DNA of 64,000 bases, from contig CAYSHP010000003.1 of the NCBI GenBank assembly GCA_964430875.1, positions 1 to 64,000 of the forward strand, in the 5' to 3' direction. This DNA comes from M55B127 sp035269185. Lineage in GTDB: Bacteria; Bacillota; Halanaerobiia; Halanaerobiales; M55B127. Below, piece after piece: positions 24,645-33,222 of this stretch (positions within the stretch are counted from its first letter, which is position 1; the number at the start of each line of letters is the position of its first letter). The position numbers and the translations under genes were made by a program. A model generated the notes under the pieces. It ran no database searches and had not been told where the DNA came from. It saw nothing but the letters and a program-made list of their open reading frames with translations.

Positions 24645-25595
24645 TTATTCTCTTATATATTCTTTATTTATATTAATCACTTCAATTGTTTCGTTAATAA
24701 TATTATCTATAATTTCTTTTACAGGTTTTAAATCTTCTATCATGCCTGCAATCTGACCTGCCATTACACTTCCGGTATCTATATTACCTTCGCGCACTGC
24801 TTCTCTTAGTTTATCAGAGCCCATTTCTTCAATCTTTTCTTTATCAATACCTTCTTTTTCCATATTATCAATCTTTCGGGTTAATTTATTTTTTATATTT
24901 CTCACAGGATGTCCAGTACTACGACCGGTTACAACCGCATCTCTATCCCTAGCTTTCATGATAGCCTGTTTGTAATTTTCGTGAGCAGTACATTCTTGTG
25001 AACAAACAAATCTAGTACCCATCTGAACACCAGAAGCACCTAATGATAAAACTGCTGCAAAACCTCTTCCATCAGCAATTCCACCTGCAGCAATTACTGG
25101 TACCTCAACTGCATCTACTATTTGTGGCAACATTGTCATTGTAGTTAAATCACCAATATGGCCTCCCGCTTCATTACCTTCAGCAATAACTGCATCCACA
25201 CCAGTTCTAACCAGTCTTTTTGCTAATGCAACTGAAGATACCACTGGGACTACCTTAATATTATTTTTTTTGAATCTTTCTATATATTTACCAGGATTAC
25301 CTGCTCCTGTAGTAACTACTGGAACTTCTTCTTCAATTACTAAGTCTACTATATCATCAACAAAAGGTGATAATAACATAATGTTGACAGCAAAGTTATT
25401 ATCAGTAATTTCTTTCACTTTCCTAATCTCTTCTTTTATCACATCTTTAGGAGCATTACCTGCGCCAATAATACCTAAACCGCCAGCCTTTGAAACAGCA
25501 GCTGCCAGTTCTCCAGTAGCTACCCAGGCCATACCGCCCTGTAAAATTGGATGCTTTATATCAAATAAATCACATATTCTAGTATCAAGATACAT
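24645..25595 (-). CDS. fabK: Enoyl-ACP reductase II (FMN-dependent)
   Basis: FabK (316 aa) reduces enoyl-ACP with NAD(P)H and FMN in the last step of each elongation cycle. The nitronate-monooxygenase-like barrel begins with the strand HPILQGGMAWVAT and has GGLGIIGAGN, EGNEAGGHIG with its active His, AAGGIADGRG and GASGVQMGTRFV, all FMN-site segments. It replaces FabI, which is common in clostridial and streptococcal lineages. It lies within the fab operon next to plsX. Confidence 0.94.
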   Translation of the reverse strand: MYLDTRICDLFDIKHPILQGGMAWVATGELAAAVSKAGGLGIIGAGNAPKDVIKEEIRKVKEITDNNFAVNIMLLSPFVDDIVDLVIEEEVPVVTTGAGNPGKYIERFKKNNIKVVPVVSSVALAKRLVRTGVDAVIAEGNEAGGHIGDLTTMTMLPQIVDAVEVPVIAAGGIADGRGFAAVLSLGASGVQMGTRFVCSQECTAHENYKQAIMKARDRDAVVTGRSTGHPVRNIKNKLTRKIDNMEKEGIDKEKIEEMGSDKLREAVREGNIDTGSVMAGQIAGMIEDLKPVKEIIDNIINETIEVININKEYIRE

Positions 25596-25617
25596 ATTTT
25601 ATTCACTCCTATTTAAT

Positions 25618-26625
25618 TTAATCTTTTTCAAGTTTGCTTTCAATAATTTCTACTACATTATTTTTTATTGCCTCTCTAGCAACTCTTATAGCACCATATA
25701 TAGCCTGCTGGTCAGAACTGCCATGACTAATGATTACAAGCCCATTGAGGCCTAATAGCGGGGCTCCACCGTACTGTCTATAATCTACCTTATCTTTCAT
25801 TTTCTTCAATTCATCTTTTAATAATAATGCACCGATCTTAGCTTTAAGGCTACTAGTTAAAGTATCTTTTAATAAATCAAATACATAGGAAGCTACCCCT
25901 TCTGTGGTCTTTAAAACTATATTTCCCACAAAACCATCACAAACAATTACATCACAACTCCCATTAAATATATCTCTACCTTCTACATTACCTATAAAAT
26001 TACTTACTCTATCTTCCTTTTCTAACATTTCATAAGTTTCAGTATTTAATTTATTTCCTTTTTCTTTTTCTTCGCCAATACTTAAAAGTCCCACTCTTGG
26101 ATTATTTATATTCAATACCTGTTCAGCATAAATTTGACCCATTATTGCAAATTGTATCAGATGTTGAGGCTTTGAGTCAACATTTGCTCCTGCATCTAGT
26201 ACAACAGTTTTACCTATTTTGGAAGGAAATATAGTTGCAATAGGAGGTCTTTTGACCTCAGATACTCTACCAATATTAAAAATACCAGCTGCCATAACAG
26301 CACCTGTATTGCCTGCAGATATTAAAGCTTCAGCTTTATTCTCTTTTACTAAATTAGTACCAACTACTAAAGAAGAATCTTTTTTTCTACGGAGAACCCT
26401 TGATGGTTTATCTTTCATTGTAACGGTTTGTTTAGCCTCAACAACCTCTATTGAGTTTTCATTATATGCTAATTCATTTAAAATACTTTTTATCTTGTTT
26501 TCTTTACCGGTTAAAATGCATTTAATATCATCAAATTGATTTACGGCTGAAACAACTCCTTTTATAATTTCTTCAGGAGCTTTATCACCGCCCATTGCAT
26601 CAACTGCTATTTTCAAAACCATCAT
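25618..26625 (-). CDS. plsX: Phosphate acyltransferase PlsX
   Basis: Makes acyl-phosphate from acyl-ACP for phospholipid synthesis (335 aa from this start; the next Met two codons in is also possible). It opens KIAVDAMGGDKAPEEI, the family hallmark, with SAGNTGAVMA, RPPIATIFP, VLDAGANVD and CDGFVGNIVLK later. It follows rpmF, from which a terminator-like hairpin separates it. No FapR-type operator was recognised upstream. Confidence 0.97.
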   Translation of the reverse strand: MMVLKIAVDAMGGDKAPEEIIKGVVSAVNQFDDIKCILTGKENKIKSILNELAYNENSIEVVEAKQTVTMKDKPSRVLRRKKDSSLVVGTNLVKENKAEALISAGNTGAVMAAGIFNIGRVSEVKRPPIATIFPSKIGKTVVLDAGANVDSKPQHLIQFAIMGQIYAEQVLNINNPRVGLLSIGEEKEKGNKLNTETYEMLEKEDRVSNFIGNVEGRDIFNGSCDVIVCDGFVGNIVLKTTEGVASYVFDLLKDTLTSSLKAKIGALLLKDELKKMKDKVDYRQYGGAPLLGLNGLVIISHGSSDQQAIYGAIRVAREAIKNNVVEIIESKLEKD

Positions 26626-26700
26626 CTCCTTCTTTCTGGACTATAATTATATATTATATATTTAGTTTAATATTCCTACTTAATGTTTAATTTTTTTTAT

Positions 26701-26746
26701 CTAAAAAATAAAAAAAGGCAGGCCTTTTTAAGTTAGACCTACCTTG
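26701..26746 (-). terminator. Terminator-like hairpin between rpmF and plsX
   Basis: On the minus strand AAGGTAGGTCT pairs over 11 bp (two G-U pairs) with AGGCCTGCCTT, followed by TTTTTTATTTTTT, just past the rpmF stop. It should end or strongly reduce read-through from yceD-rpmF into the fab genes. Confidence 0.8.
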
Positions 26747-26753
26747 ATTTCAC

Positions 26754-26927
26754 TTAGGTGTTAACAACTTTTTCACCTTTGTAATATCCGCAACTTGGAC
26801 ATGCTCGGTGTGATAATATTAATTCATTACATTCTGGACACTCAACTAAATTTGGAGACTTTAATTTCCAGTGAGTGCGACGTTTTCTCTTCCTGGATTT
26901 AGAAGTTCGTTTCTTTGGAACCGCCAT
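26754..26927 (-). CDS. rpmF: Ribosomal protein L32
   Basis: A 57-residue basic protein of the large ribosomal subunit. It starts MAVPKKRTSKSRKRKRRTHW and carries a zinc-binding set CPEC ... CPSC at residues 30-33 and 43-46, so it is the four-Cys, zinc-containing form. It follows yceD closely, with a strong AGGAGG-type site before the ATG. The yceD-rpmF-plsX order is widely conserved. Confidence 0.97.
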   Translation of the reverse strand: MAVPKKRTSKSRKRKRRTHWKLKSPNLVECPECNELILSHRACPSCGYYKGEKVVNT

Positions 26928-26952
26928 ATCCTAACACCTCCCATTCTTTCTT

Positions 26953-27423
26953 CTATTTTTGTTTGAAATCTTTTAATTTCGCTAGTCTTGGGTCTACTAT
27001 TTCCTCTTCACAATCGCATTCTCCTTCATTTAAGTCCTGTCCACAAACGGAACAAAGACCTTTACAGTTTTCATCATGAAGGGGTTTAATAGGAATTTCT
27101 AAGATAATATCACTAACTAATATCGGAAACACATTTACATTGTGTAGATCTTCAAGTTCTTCAATAAATAATTCATCACTTATTTCTACTTCAATCGGAT
27201 AAGAAAATTCTTTTAAACATCTGCTGCACTGTAATATCAAATTGCCTTTAATATTGCCGGTGAGTACAAAAGATTGTTCTGCTTTTAATACTTGCAACTT
27301 AACTTTCAAAGGACCGTCAATTTCAATTTCCTTATTCCGATAGTCTATGTGATCAACATTAAGTTCCTTAACATACTCTCTTTTACTACCTACTTCCATT
27401 AAATCACTAAGATCTATAATCAC
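26953..27423 (-). CDS. yceD: YceD / DUF177 protein
   Basis: DUF177 family protein (156 aa), encoded next to rpmF in most bacteria and linked to 23S rRNA or ribosome assembly. It has the typical central ILQCSRCLKEFSYPIE segment, then CKGLCSVCGQDLNEGECDCE. The cysteine pairs suggest metal binding. Molecular function is not settled. It is co-transcribed with rpmF 25 bases downstream. Confidence 0.9.
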   Translation of the reverse strand: MIIDLSDLMEVGSKREYVKELNVDHIDYRNKEIEIDGPLKVKLQVLKAEQSFVLTGNIKGNLILQCSRCLKEFSYPIEVEISDELFIEELEDLHNVNVFPILVSDIILEIPIKPLHDENCKGLCSVCGQDLNEGECDCEEEIVDPRLAKLKDFKQK

Positions 27424-27490
27424 TTTACTTCACCTCTGTATATTAACCAGAGTTAATTATATAAAATTTAATAAATAGATGTCAAGTAAT

Positions 27491-28690
27491 TTATTGATTT
27501 TTTACTATTTCTTTAGTATCTCTAGCAATAACTAACTCTTCATTAGTAGGAATTACAAATGCTTTTACTTTAGAATCCTCAGTTGTAATTTCTCTCTCTT
27601 CTCCTCTTACTTTATTAGCCTCAGGATCTAATTCAAACCCTAAGTTATTCAATTTCTCTAAGATGTGTTCTCTTACACCAGCTGCATTTTCACCAATTCC
27701 ACCGGTAAATACAACAGCGTCTACACCATTTAAAGCAGCTATATAAGCACCAATATATTTTCTTACTCTATAGTTAAAGACTTTGTCAGCTAAAGCGGCT
27801 CTATGATTACCATCATGAGCTGCCTGTCTTACATCACGAGAGTCATTACTAATTCCAGAAACACCTAATAGACCGCTTTCTTTATTTAAAATGTTATCAA
27901 TCTCTTTTGCCTCTAAATCCTCTTTTTCCATGAGGAAAGGTATAATTGCAGGATCAATGTCCCCACTTCTAGTTCCCATAACTAATCCTTCTAAGGGGGT
28001 CATACCCATACTGGTATCGATGGATTTTTCACCATCAACGGCTGCCATGGAAGCACCATTTCCTAAGTGACAAGTAATAATTTTTAAATCTTCGATATCT
28101 TCATCCATTAATGCGGCACATCTTTTGGCTACATACTTGTGAGAAGTTCCATGGAACCCATAACGTCTTACCCCATGTTCCTCATAATATTCATAAGGAA
28201 TGGCATAAGTATAAGCTTCTTCCGGCATTGTTTGATGGAAAGCAGTATCAAAAACTCCTACCTGAGGTTTATCAGGTAATAGCTCTTTACATACCTTAAT
28301 ACCTGATAGATTATGAGGATTATGTAAAGGAGCTAATGGGGTAACTTCTTCAATTTTATCAATAACTTCCTCTGTAATTAATGTGGAATGGGCAAATTTT
28401 TCTCCTCCGTGCACAACTCTATGCCCAACTGCATTAATTTCATCAATATCCTCTAAAACACCTACTTCAGAATCTAATAACATTTCTATTACATGCTCAA
28501 TCCCATCTCTATGGTTTGCAATATCAATATCTTTTTCTACTTCTTGTCCATTATTATTTTCATATTCTATGGCTGAATCTTCAATTCCTATTCTTTCTAC
28601 TAATCCTTTTGCTAATACTCTTTCTTCTTCCATATTAAATAGTTGAAACTTAATTGATGAACTACCACTGTTTAATACTAAAACTTTCAT
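27491..28690 (-). CDS. ackA: Acetate kinase
   Basis: Makes ATP from acetyl phosphate (399 aa, typical). It starts VLVLNSGSSSIKFQLF, with GHRVVHGG, CHLGNGAS, GLVMGTRSGDIDP and VFTGGIGENA in the expected order. It follows pta by 30 bases, giving the standard acetyl-CoA to acetate ATP-forming pair. If the island makes acetyl-CoA, this pair would give a further ATP. Confidence 0.98.
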   Translation of the reverse strand: MKVLVLNSGSSSIKFQLFNMEEERVLAKGLVERIGIEDSAIEYENNNGQEVEKDIDIANHRDGIEHVIEMLLDSEVGVLEDIDEINAVGHRVVHGGEKFAHSTLITEEVIDKIEEVTPLAPLHNPHNLSGIKVCKELLPDKPQVGVFDTAFHQTMPEEAYTYAIPYEYYEEHGVRRYGFHGTSHKYVAKRCAALMDEDIEDLKIITCHLGNGASMAAVDGEKSIDTSMGMTPLEGLVMGTRSGDIDPAIIPFLMEKEDLEAKEIDNILNKESGLLGVSGISNDSRDVRQAAHDGNHRAALADKVFNYRVRKYIGAYIAALNGVDAVVFTGGIGENAAGVREHILEKLNNLGFELDPEANKVRGEEREITTEDSKVKAFVIPTNEELVIARDTKEIVKNQ

Positions 28691-28720
28691 TTTTTTGTAT
28701 TCCCCCTATTAATTTGAGTT

Positions 28721-29728
28721 TTAAATATTTTGTGCTTGGGCTGCAGTAATCGCTACCACATTTACAATATCTTCTACTGAACAACCTCTTGAAAGATCAT
28801 TTACAGGTTTAGCCATACCCTGTAATATTGGTCCAATAGCACTTGCTTTGGCTAATCTCTGAACTAATTTATATCCAATATTTCCGGCTTGTAAATCCGG
28901 AAATACTAAAACATTTGCTCGCCCAGCTACTTTACTATCTGGAGATTTTTTCTTACCTACCTCAGGCACTAAAGCAGCATCTGCCTGGAGCTCTCCATCA
29001 ATAGATAGTTCTGGAGCCATATCTTGAGCAATATTAGTAGCTTCAATGACTTTATCAGCTAGTTCATGTTTGGCACTACCTTTTGTAGAAAATGATAACA
29101 TAGCTACTACCGGATCTACACCAGGTAATAATTTAGCTGTATCAGCTGAAGAAACAGCTATTTCTGCTAATTGCTTGGCATCAGGATTAGGATTAACAGC
29201 TACATCGGAAAATATAAATATTCCGTCATGGCCATACTCTGTTTCTGGAACATCCATAATCATTGCCCCTGATACTACAGATAAATTTTCTTTTGTTTTT
29301 ACAATCTGTAAAGCAGGTCTTAAAACATCACCAGTAGCATTAATAGATCCAGCTACCATACCATCTGCCTTTTCAGTATGAACTAACATAACACCAAAAT
29401 ATAATGGGTCTAATATTTTTTCTAAAGCATCCTTTTTAGTGATTCCCTTATGTTTACGAAGTTCATAAAATATATCAGCGAATTCATCTTTTAAATCAGA
29501 ATTAGCCGGATTTATTATATTAACCCCATCTAGTTTTACTCCTTCAGCAGCTGCAATTTCTTTTATCTTACCTTCTTCTCCCAATAAAATAATATTGGCA
29601 AGATTTTCATCTTTAATTTTAGGTAATGCATTAATCATTCTTGGTTCATAACCTTCTGGTAATACTATAGTTTTTTTGCTTTCTCTAGCTTTGTTTTTAA
29701 ATTCTTTCATTACATTCATATCTATCAC
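28721..29728 (-). CDS. pta: Phosphate acetyltransferase
   Basis: Converts acetyl-CoA and phosphate to acetyl phosphate (335 aa, the short form without the N-terminal regulatory domain). It shows VLPEGYEPRM near the start, VAGSINATGDVLRPALQ, SFSTKGSAKHE and FPDLQAGNIGYKLVQRLA, all of the PTA/PTB family. It precedes ackA and diverges from tmcAL; the roughly 135-base gap should contain promoters for both. Confidence 0.97.
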   Translation of the reverse strand: MIDMNVMKEFKNKARESKKTIVLPEGYEPRMINALPKIKDENLANIILLGEEGKIKEIAAAEGVKLDGVNIINPANSDLKDEFADIFYELRKHKGITKKDALEKILDPLYFGVMLVHTEKADGMVAGSINATGDVLRPALQIVKTKENLSVVSGAMIMDVPETEYGHDGIFIFSDVAVNPNPDAKQLAEIAVSSADTAKLLPGVDPVVAMLSFSTKGSAKHELADKVIEATNIAQDMAPELSIDGELQADAALVPEVGKKKSPDSKVAGRANVLVFPDLQAGNIGYKLVQRLAKASAIGPILQGMAKPVNDLSRGCSVEDIVNVVAITAAQAQNI

Positions 29729-29864
29729 TCCTCAATTAGTATTATATTACAATAATATGCAAAATTCTATATGTAAATTTAATATAAATATTCCTTTGTT
29801 ATTATAAATATTTTCTGATAATATGTTATTAGACATATTAATATTTAACAAAAGGATGGTTTAA

Positions 29865-31133
29865 ATGAAAGTTACTGGACTTATAGTTGAATATAACCCT
29901 TTCCATAAGGGACATAAATATCATATCAAGAAATCAAAACAAATTACAAATGCTGATTATACTTTAGCTGTAATGTCAGGACATTTTACACAACGTGGTA
30001 CCCCGGCAATTTGTGATAAATGGAACAGAACCAAAATGGCATTAAAAAATGGGGTAGATCTTTTAATTGAACTCCCCTTATTTTTTAGTATTCGTAGTGC
30101 TGAATTTTTTGCTCAATCTGCCATGAAACTATTAGAGCAAACAAATATTGTTGATGAAGTAGTATTTGGTAGTGAAAATGGAGATATTGAAATTTTAAGA
30201 AAAATTGCTTCTATTCTCTTAGAAAATGATCAATATTTTGTTAACAGATTACAATCATATTTAAAAGAAGGTTTTAGCTTTCCGGTTGCCCGTAAAAATG
30301 CCCTAATTGATCTTTTAAAATTAAAAAATGATATAGGTTTTATTTCTCAACATAATATTTTTGAAATCTTAAATGGCTCTAATAATATATTAGGTATTGA
30401 ATACAGCAAAACTAAACAAAAGTATGACTTAAATTTGCAACTAAAAACAATTAAAAGAGTTGGGCAAAGTTATTATTCTGATAGTAAAGAAAAGGAATAT
30501 ATTAGTGCTACAGCTGTTAGAAACGCAATTTATCAAAACAAATTAGATAGTTTAAAAGAAAAAATTCCCCAAACCACCTATGAAATTTTGAAAAATGAAA
30601 TAGACAAAAATAAAATACCAATTAATAAAGAAAATTTGGGATTAATATTATTATCAAAAATTAGAAAATTAGACACAAAAGAAATTACTAATATTCATGA
30701 TATAAACAATGATCTTGCTATAAGAATTAAAAATGCCGCAAATAATAGTGGTGACTACCATCAATTGATGGCTTCAATTAATACTAGAGCTTATACCAAA
30801 ACAAGATTCCAAAGAATTTTATTAAATATTCTCTTTAACATTAATAAAGATATCATAAATAATCATGATTATAAAGGGCCATCTTATATTAGAGTTTTAG
30901 GCTTTAATGATAAAGGTCAAAAATTATTAACAAAATTAAAAGAAAATTCTAACCTTCCAATCATCACAAAACCTGCTAACTTTGTTAATAATTTAACTTT
31001 TAACAACAGTAATTTATTAAAAACTTCCTTAAGTTATGACATTTATGCTACTAATATCTATACTCTATTATATAAAGATGCTAAATATAGAAAGTCTAAC
31101 TTAGATTTTTCAAAGAAGATTGTTAAAATTTAA
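29865..31133 (+). CDS. tmcAL: tRNA(Met) cytidine acetate ligase
   Basis: TmcAL/YlbM (422 aa) uses ATP and acetate to acetylate C34 of elongator tRNA-Met. The nucleotidyltransferase domain begins GLIVEYNPFHKGHKYHI with the HxGH motif and continues MSGHFTQRGTPA and a DLLIELP segment. A helical RNA-binding half follows. It runs rightward and meets the PDZ-Lon protease gene tail to tail, overlapping by 4 bases. The base composition is very AT-rich, like the other housekeeping genes here. Confidence 0.93.
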   Translation: MKVTGLIVEYNPFHKGHKYHIKKSKQITNADYTLAVMSGHFTQRGTPAICDKWNRTKMALKNGVDLLIELPLFFSIRSAEFFAQSAMKLLEQTNIVDEVVFGSENGDIEILRKIASILLENDQYFVNRLQSYLKEGFSFPVARKNALIDLLKLKNDIGFISQHNIFEILNGSNNILGIEYSKTKQKYDLNLQLKTIKRVGQSYYSDSKEKEYISATAVRNAIYQNKLDSLKEKIPQTTYEILKNEIDKNKIPINKENLGLILLSKIRKLDTKEITNIHDINNDLAIRIKNAANNSGDYHQLMASINTRAYTKTRFQRILLNILFNINKDIINNHDYKGPSYIRVLGFNDKGQKLLTKLKENSNLPIITKPANFVNNLTFNNSNLLKTSLSYDIYATNIYTLLYKDAKYRKSNLDFSKKIVKI

Positions 31134-32143
31134 GCAGCTTTATTTAAACTATGAGTTTTTAAATATTCAATAGCCTCATCAAAAGTTTTGACAGGCACTA
31201 ATTCTAACTTAGTTTCAACGGTCTTCGCTTTATCATAATTAGCTTGTGGAACCAGAAATATCTCTGCATCTGCATTTTCTGCTGCTATTATTTTTTGTTC
31301 TATACCATCTATCTGGCCGATCTCACCTTCTAAATTAATAGTACCAGTTCCAGCAATTCTTTTTCCCTGTGTCAAATCTTCTTCAACTAACTGATTATAT
31401 ATTTCTAAAGTAAACATACTACCAGCAGAAGGACCTACAATGTTTCCTGTATCATAACTGACTTTAATCGGAAATTCATAATCTAAATTCTTAGTTCCAA
31501 TTAAAATACCTATCGAAGGTTTATTAGGACTTTCCGGTAATTCGATAGTTTTAACTGTGAATTCTAATCTTTCATTCTTTCTTATTACTTCTAAAGTAAC
31601 TTCATCTCCTACCTCTCTATTTCTTATAATATCAACAGCTTCTGAGGCAATTGAAACTTCTTTATCATCTATCTTTTTTATTATATCACCATTTTTCAAC
31701 TTATTGTGGGCTGCACTAGCTTCTAAAACTTCTATTATTTCAACACCCTCGCCCTGTACTTTAACTTCATAACCTAATTTCCTCAACGCAACAGCTTCAG
31801 CTGTCATTTGACTTTCCTCCATTAAATCAGACATCATCTGTAAATATTTATCCATATTTATACCCTCAGGGAGTTGATCTGCAAGTATTTCAAGTTCATA
31901 ACCTTTTGGTTGGAAAGTATTAACATAAATATAATCCCAAACTGTTGCTTTTTGGCTCCCTACTGCTGTTAAAAGAAAACTACCCTGTATATTATTTTTA
32001 TAGCCATTTTCGACAGTAATAATGGGACCCAGTTCTTCAGCTATACCGGGAGACATTACATAGTAGGAAGTGGGAATGAAATTTATTATTATAAATAATA
32101 CAATTAAAATACCAATACCCTTTGTTAGTTTGTCTTTTCTCAT
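31130..32143 (-). CDS. Membrane-anchored PDZ-Lon-type protease (SepM/YlbL)
   Basis: A 337-residue protein with one N-terminal membrane helix (about 8-27), a PDZ domain (about 125-205) and a C-terminal Lon-type serine protease domain. The catalytic dyad is Ser239 in GPSAGSMF and Lys284 in GIEQKIIAA. B. subtilis YlbL and streptococcal SepM are the known relatives and act outside the membrane on small proteins or signal peptides. It lies next to coaD, as ylbL does in B. subtilis. Confidence 0.93.
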   Translation of the reverse strand: MRKDKLTKGIGILIVLFIIINFIPTSYYVMSPGIAEELGPIITVENGYKNNIQGSFLLTAVGSQKATVWDYIYVNTFQPKGYELEILADQLPEGINMDKYLQMMSDLMEESQMTAEAVALRKLGYEVKVQGEGVEIIEVLEASAAHNKLKNGDIIKKIDDKEVSIASEAVDIIRNREVGDEVTLEVIRKNERLEFTVKTIELPESPNKPSIGILIGTKNLDYEFPIKVSYDTGNIVGPSAGSMFTLEIYNQLVEEDLTQGKRIAGTGTINLEGEIGQIDGIEQKIIAAENADAEIFLVPQANYDKAKTVETKLELVPVKTFDEAIEYLKTHSLNKAA

Positions 32144-32173
32144 TTTATATCCACTCCTAATTTAATTATGTAT

Positions 32174-32659
32174 CTAATCAATATTATATTTCTTAAGTAA
32201 TGCTTTTTCTACCGGTTTTGGCACTACATTATCCATTTGCCCGCCGAATTGAGCCACCTCTTTTACTATACTGGAACTTAAGAAAGCGTACTTTGAGTCA
32301 GTCATTAAAAATATTGTTTCGATTTCAGGGTCTAATTCTTTATTCATTGAAGCCATTTGAAACTCACCTTCAAAATCAGAAACAGCTCTCAAACCCCTAA
32401 TAATTGCACTGGCATTTTTAGACTTTACATATTTAGTGGTTAATCCAGTAAAAGAATCTATTTTCACACTATCTATTTCACGAGTTGTTTCTTTTAATAG
32501 TTCTACTCTTTGCTCCATTGAAAAGATGGGATCTTTATTAGGATTTTGAAAAACCGCTACAATAACTTCATCAAAAATATTAGAAGCCCTTTTAATAATA
32601 TTTAAATGTCCCTTAGTTACAGGATCAAAACTACCAGGATATACAACTCTATCTAACAT
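32174..32659 (-). CDS. coaD: Phosphopantetheine adenylyltransferase
   Basis: Penultimate step of CoA synthesis (161 aa). It shows VVYPGSFDPVTKGHLNII at the start with the T/HxGH nucleotidyltransferase motif, then AIIRGLRAVSDFE and the C-terminal SSSIVKEVAQFGG. It lies 3 bases after rsmD, the usual pairing in Firmicutes. Confidence 0.97.
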   Translation of the reverse strand: MLDRVVYPGSFDPVTKGHLNIIKRASNIFDEVIVAVFQNPNKDPIFSMEQRVELLKETTREIDSVKIDSFTGLTTKYVKSKNASAIIRGLRAVSDFEGEFQMASMNKELDPEIETIFLMTDSKYAFLSSSIVKEVAQFGGQMDNVVPKPVEKALLKKYNID

Positions 32660-32662
32660 ATA

Positions 32663-33208
32663 CTATTCCTCCTCATATAAGTAAACTTTAATTACTGTTT
32701 CATTGTAATTTCGATCTTTTAATATTTTAAATCCATCATACTCCTCTATCAATTCATCCCTATGATGTTCCACTATAATTAAAGCACCATCTTTTAAAAG
32801 TTCATTATTGAGCAAGGAATGAAGTGTTTTATTGACTAAATTATTTTTATAGGGTGGATCCATAAAAACAAGATCACATTTTTTTTTAGATGATTGAATA
32901 TATGTAAAAACATTATCAATTTCAACATCACAATGTTCATTAAAACCGCATTTATCTATATTCTCTTTTATAATTTGAGCATATTTTTTGTTTTTTTCAA
33001 TAAAGGTTAAATGCTGAGTACCCCGACTAACAGCTTCTAAACCTAAAGTACCAAATCCAGCATAAAGATCTAAACCTCGTTCAAAAGGAAAGTATGGTAA
33101 AATCATACTAAAGACTGCTTCTTTAACCCGATCTAAAGTGGGTCTTACATCTTTGGTTTTTATGCTTTTTAACCTTATTCCTCCAGCTTTTCCAGCTATT
33201 ACTCGCAT
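32663..33208 (-). CDS. rsmD: 16S rRNA (guanine966-N2)-methyltransferase
   Basis: Methylates G966 of 16S rRNA (181 aa). It shows MRVIAGKAGG at the start, RPTLDRVKEAVFS, the SAM site DLYAGFGTLGLEA and the catalytic MDPPY. It lies between recG and coaD on the same strand. Confidence 0.96.
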   Translation of the reverse strand: MRVIAGKAGGIRLKSIKTKDVRPTLDRVKEAVFSMILPYFPFERGLDLYAGFGTLGLEAVSRGTQHLTFIEKNKKYAQIIKENIDKCGFNEHCDVEIDNVFTYIQSSKKKCDLVFMDPPYKNNLVNKTLHSLLNNELLKDGALIIVEHHRDELIEEYDGFKILKDRNYNETVIKVYLYEEE

Positions 33209-33222
33209 TAATAATCACTATC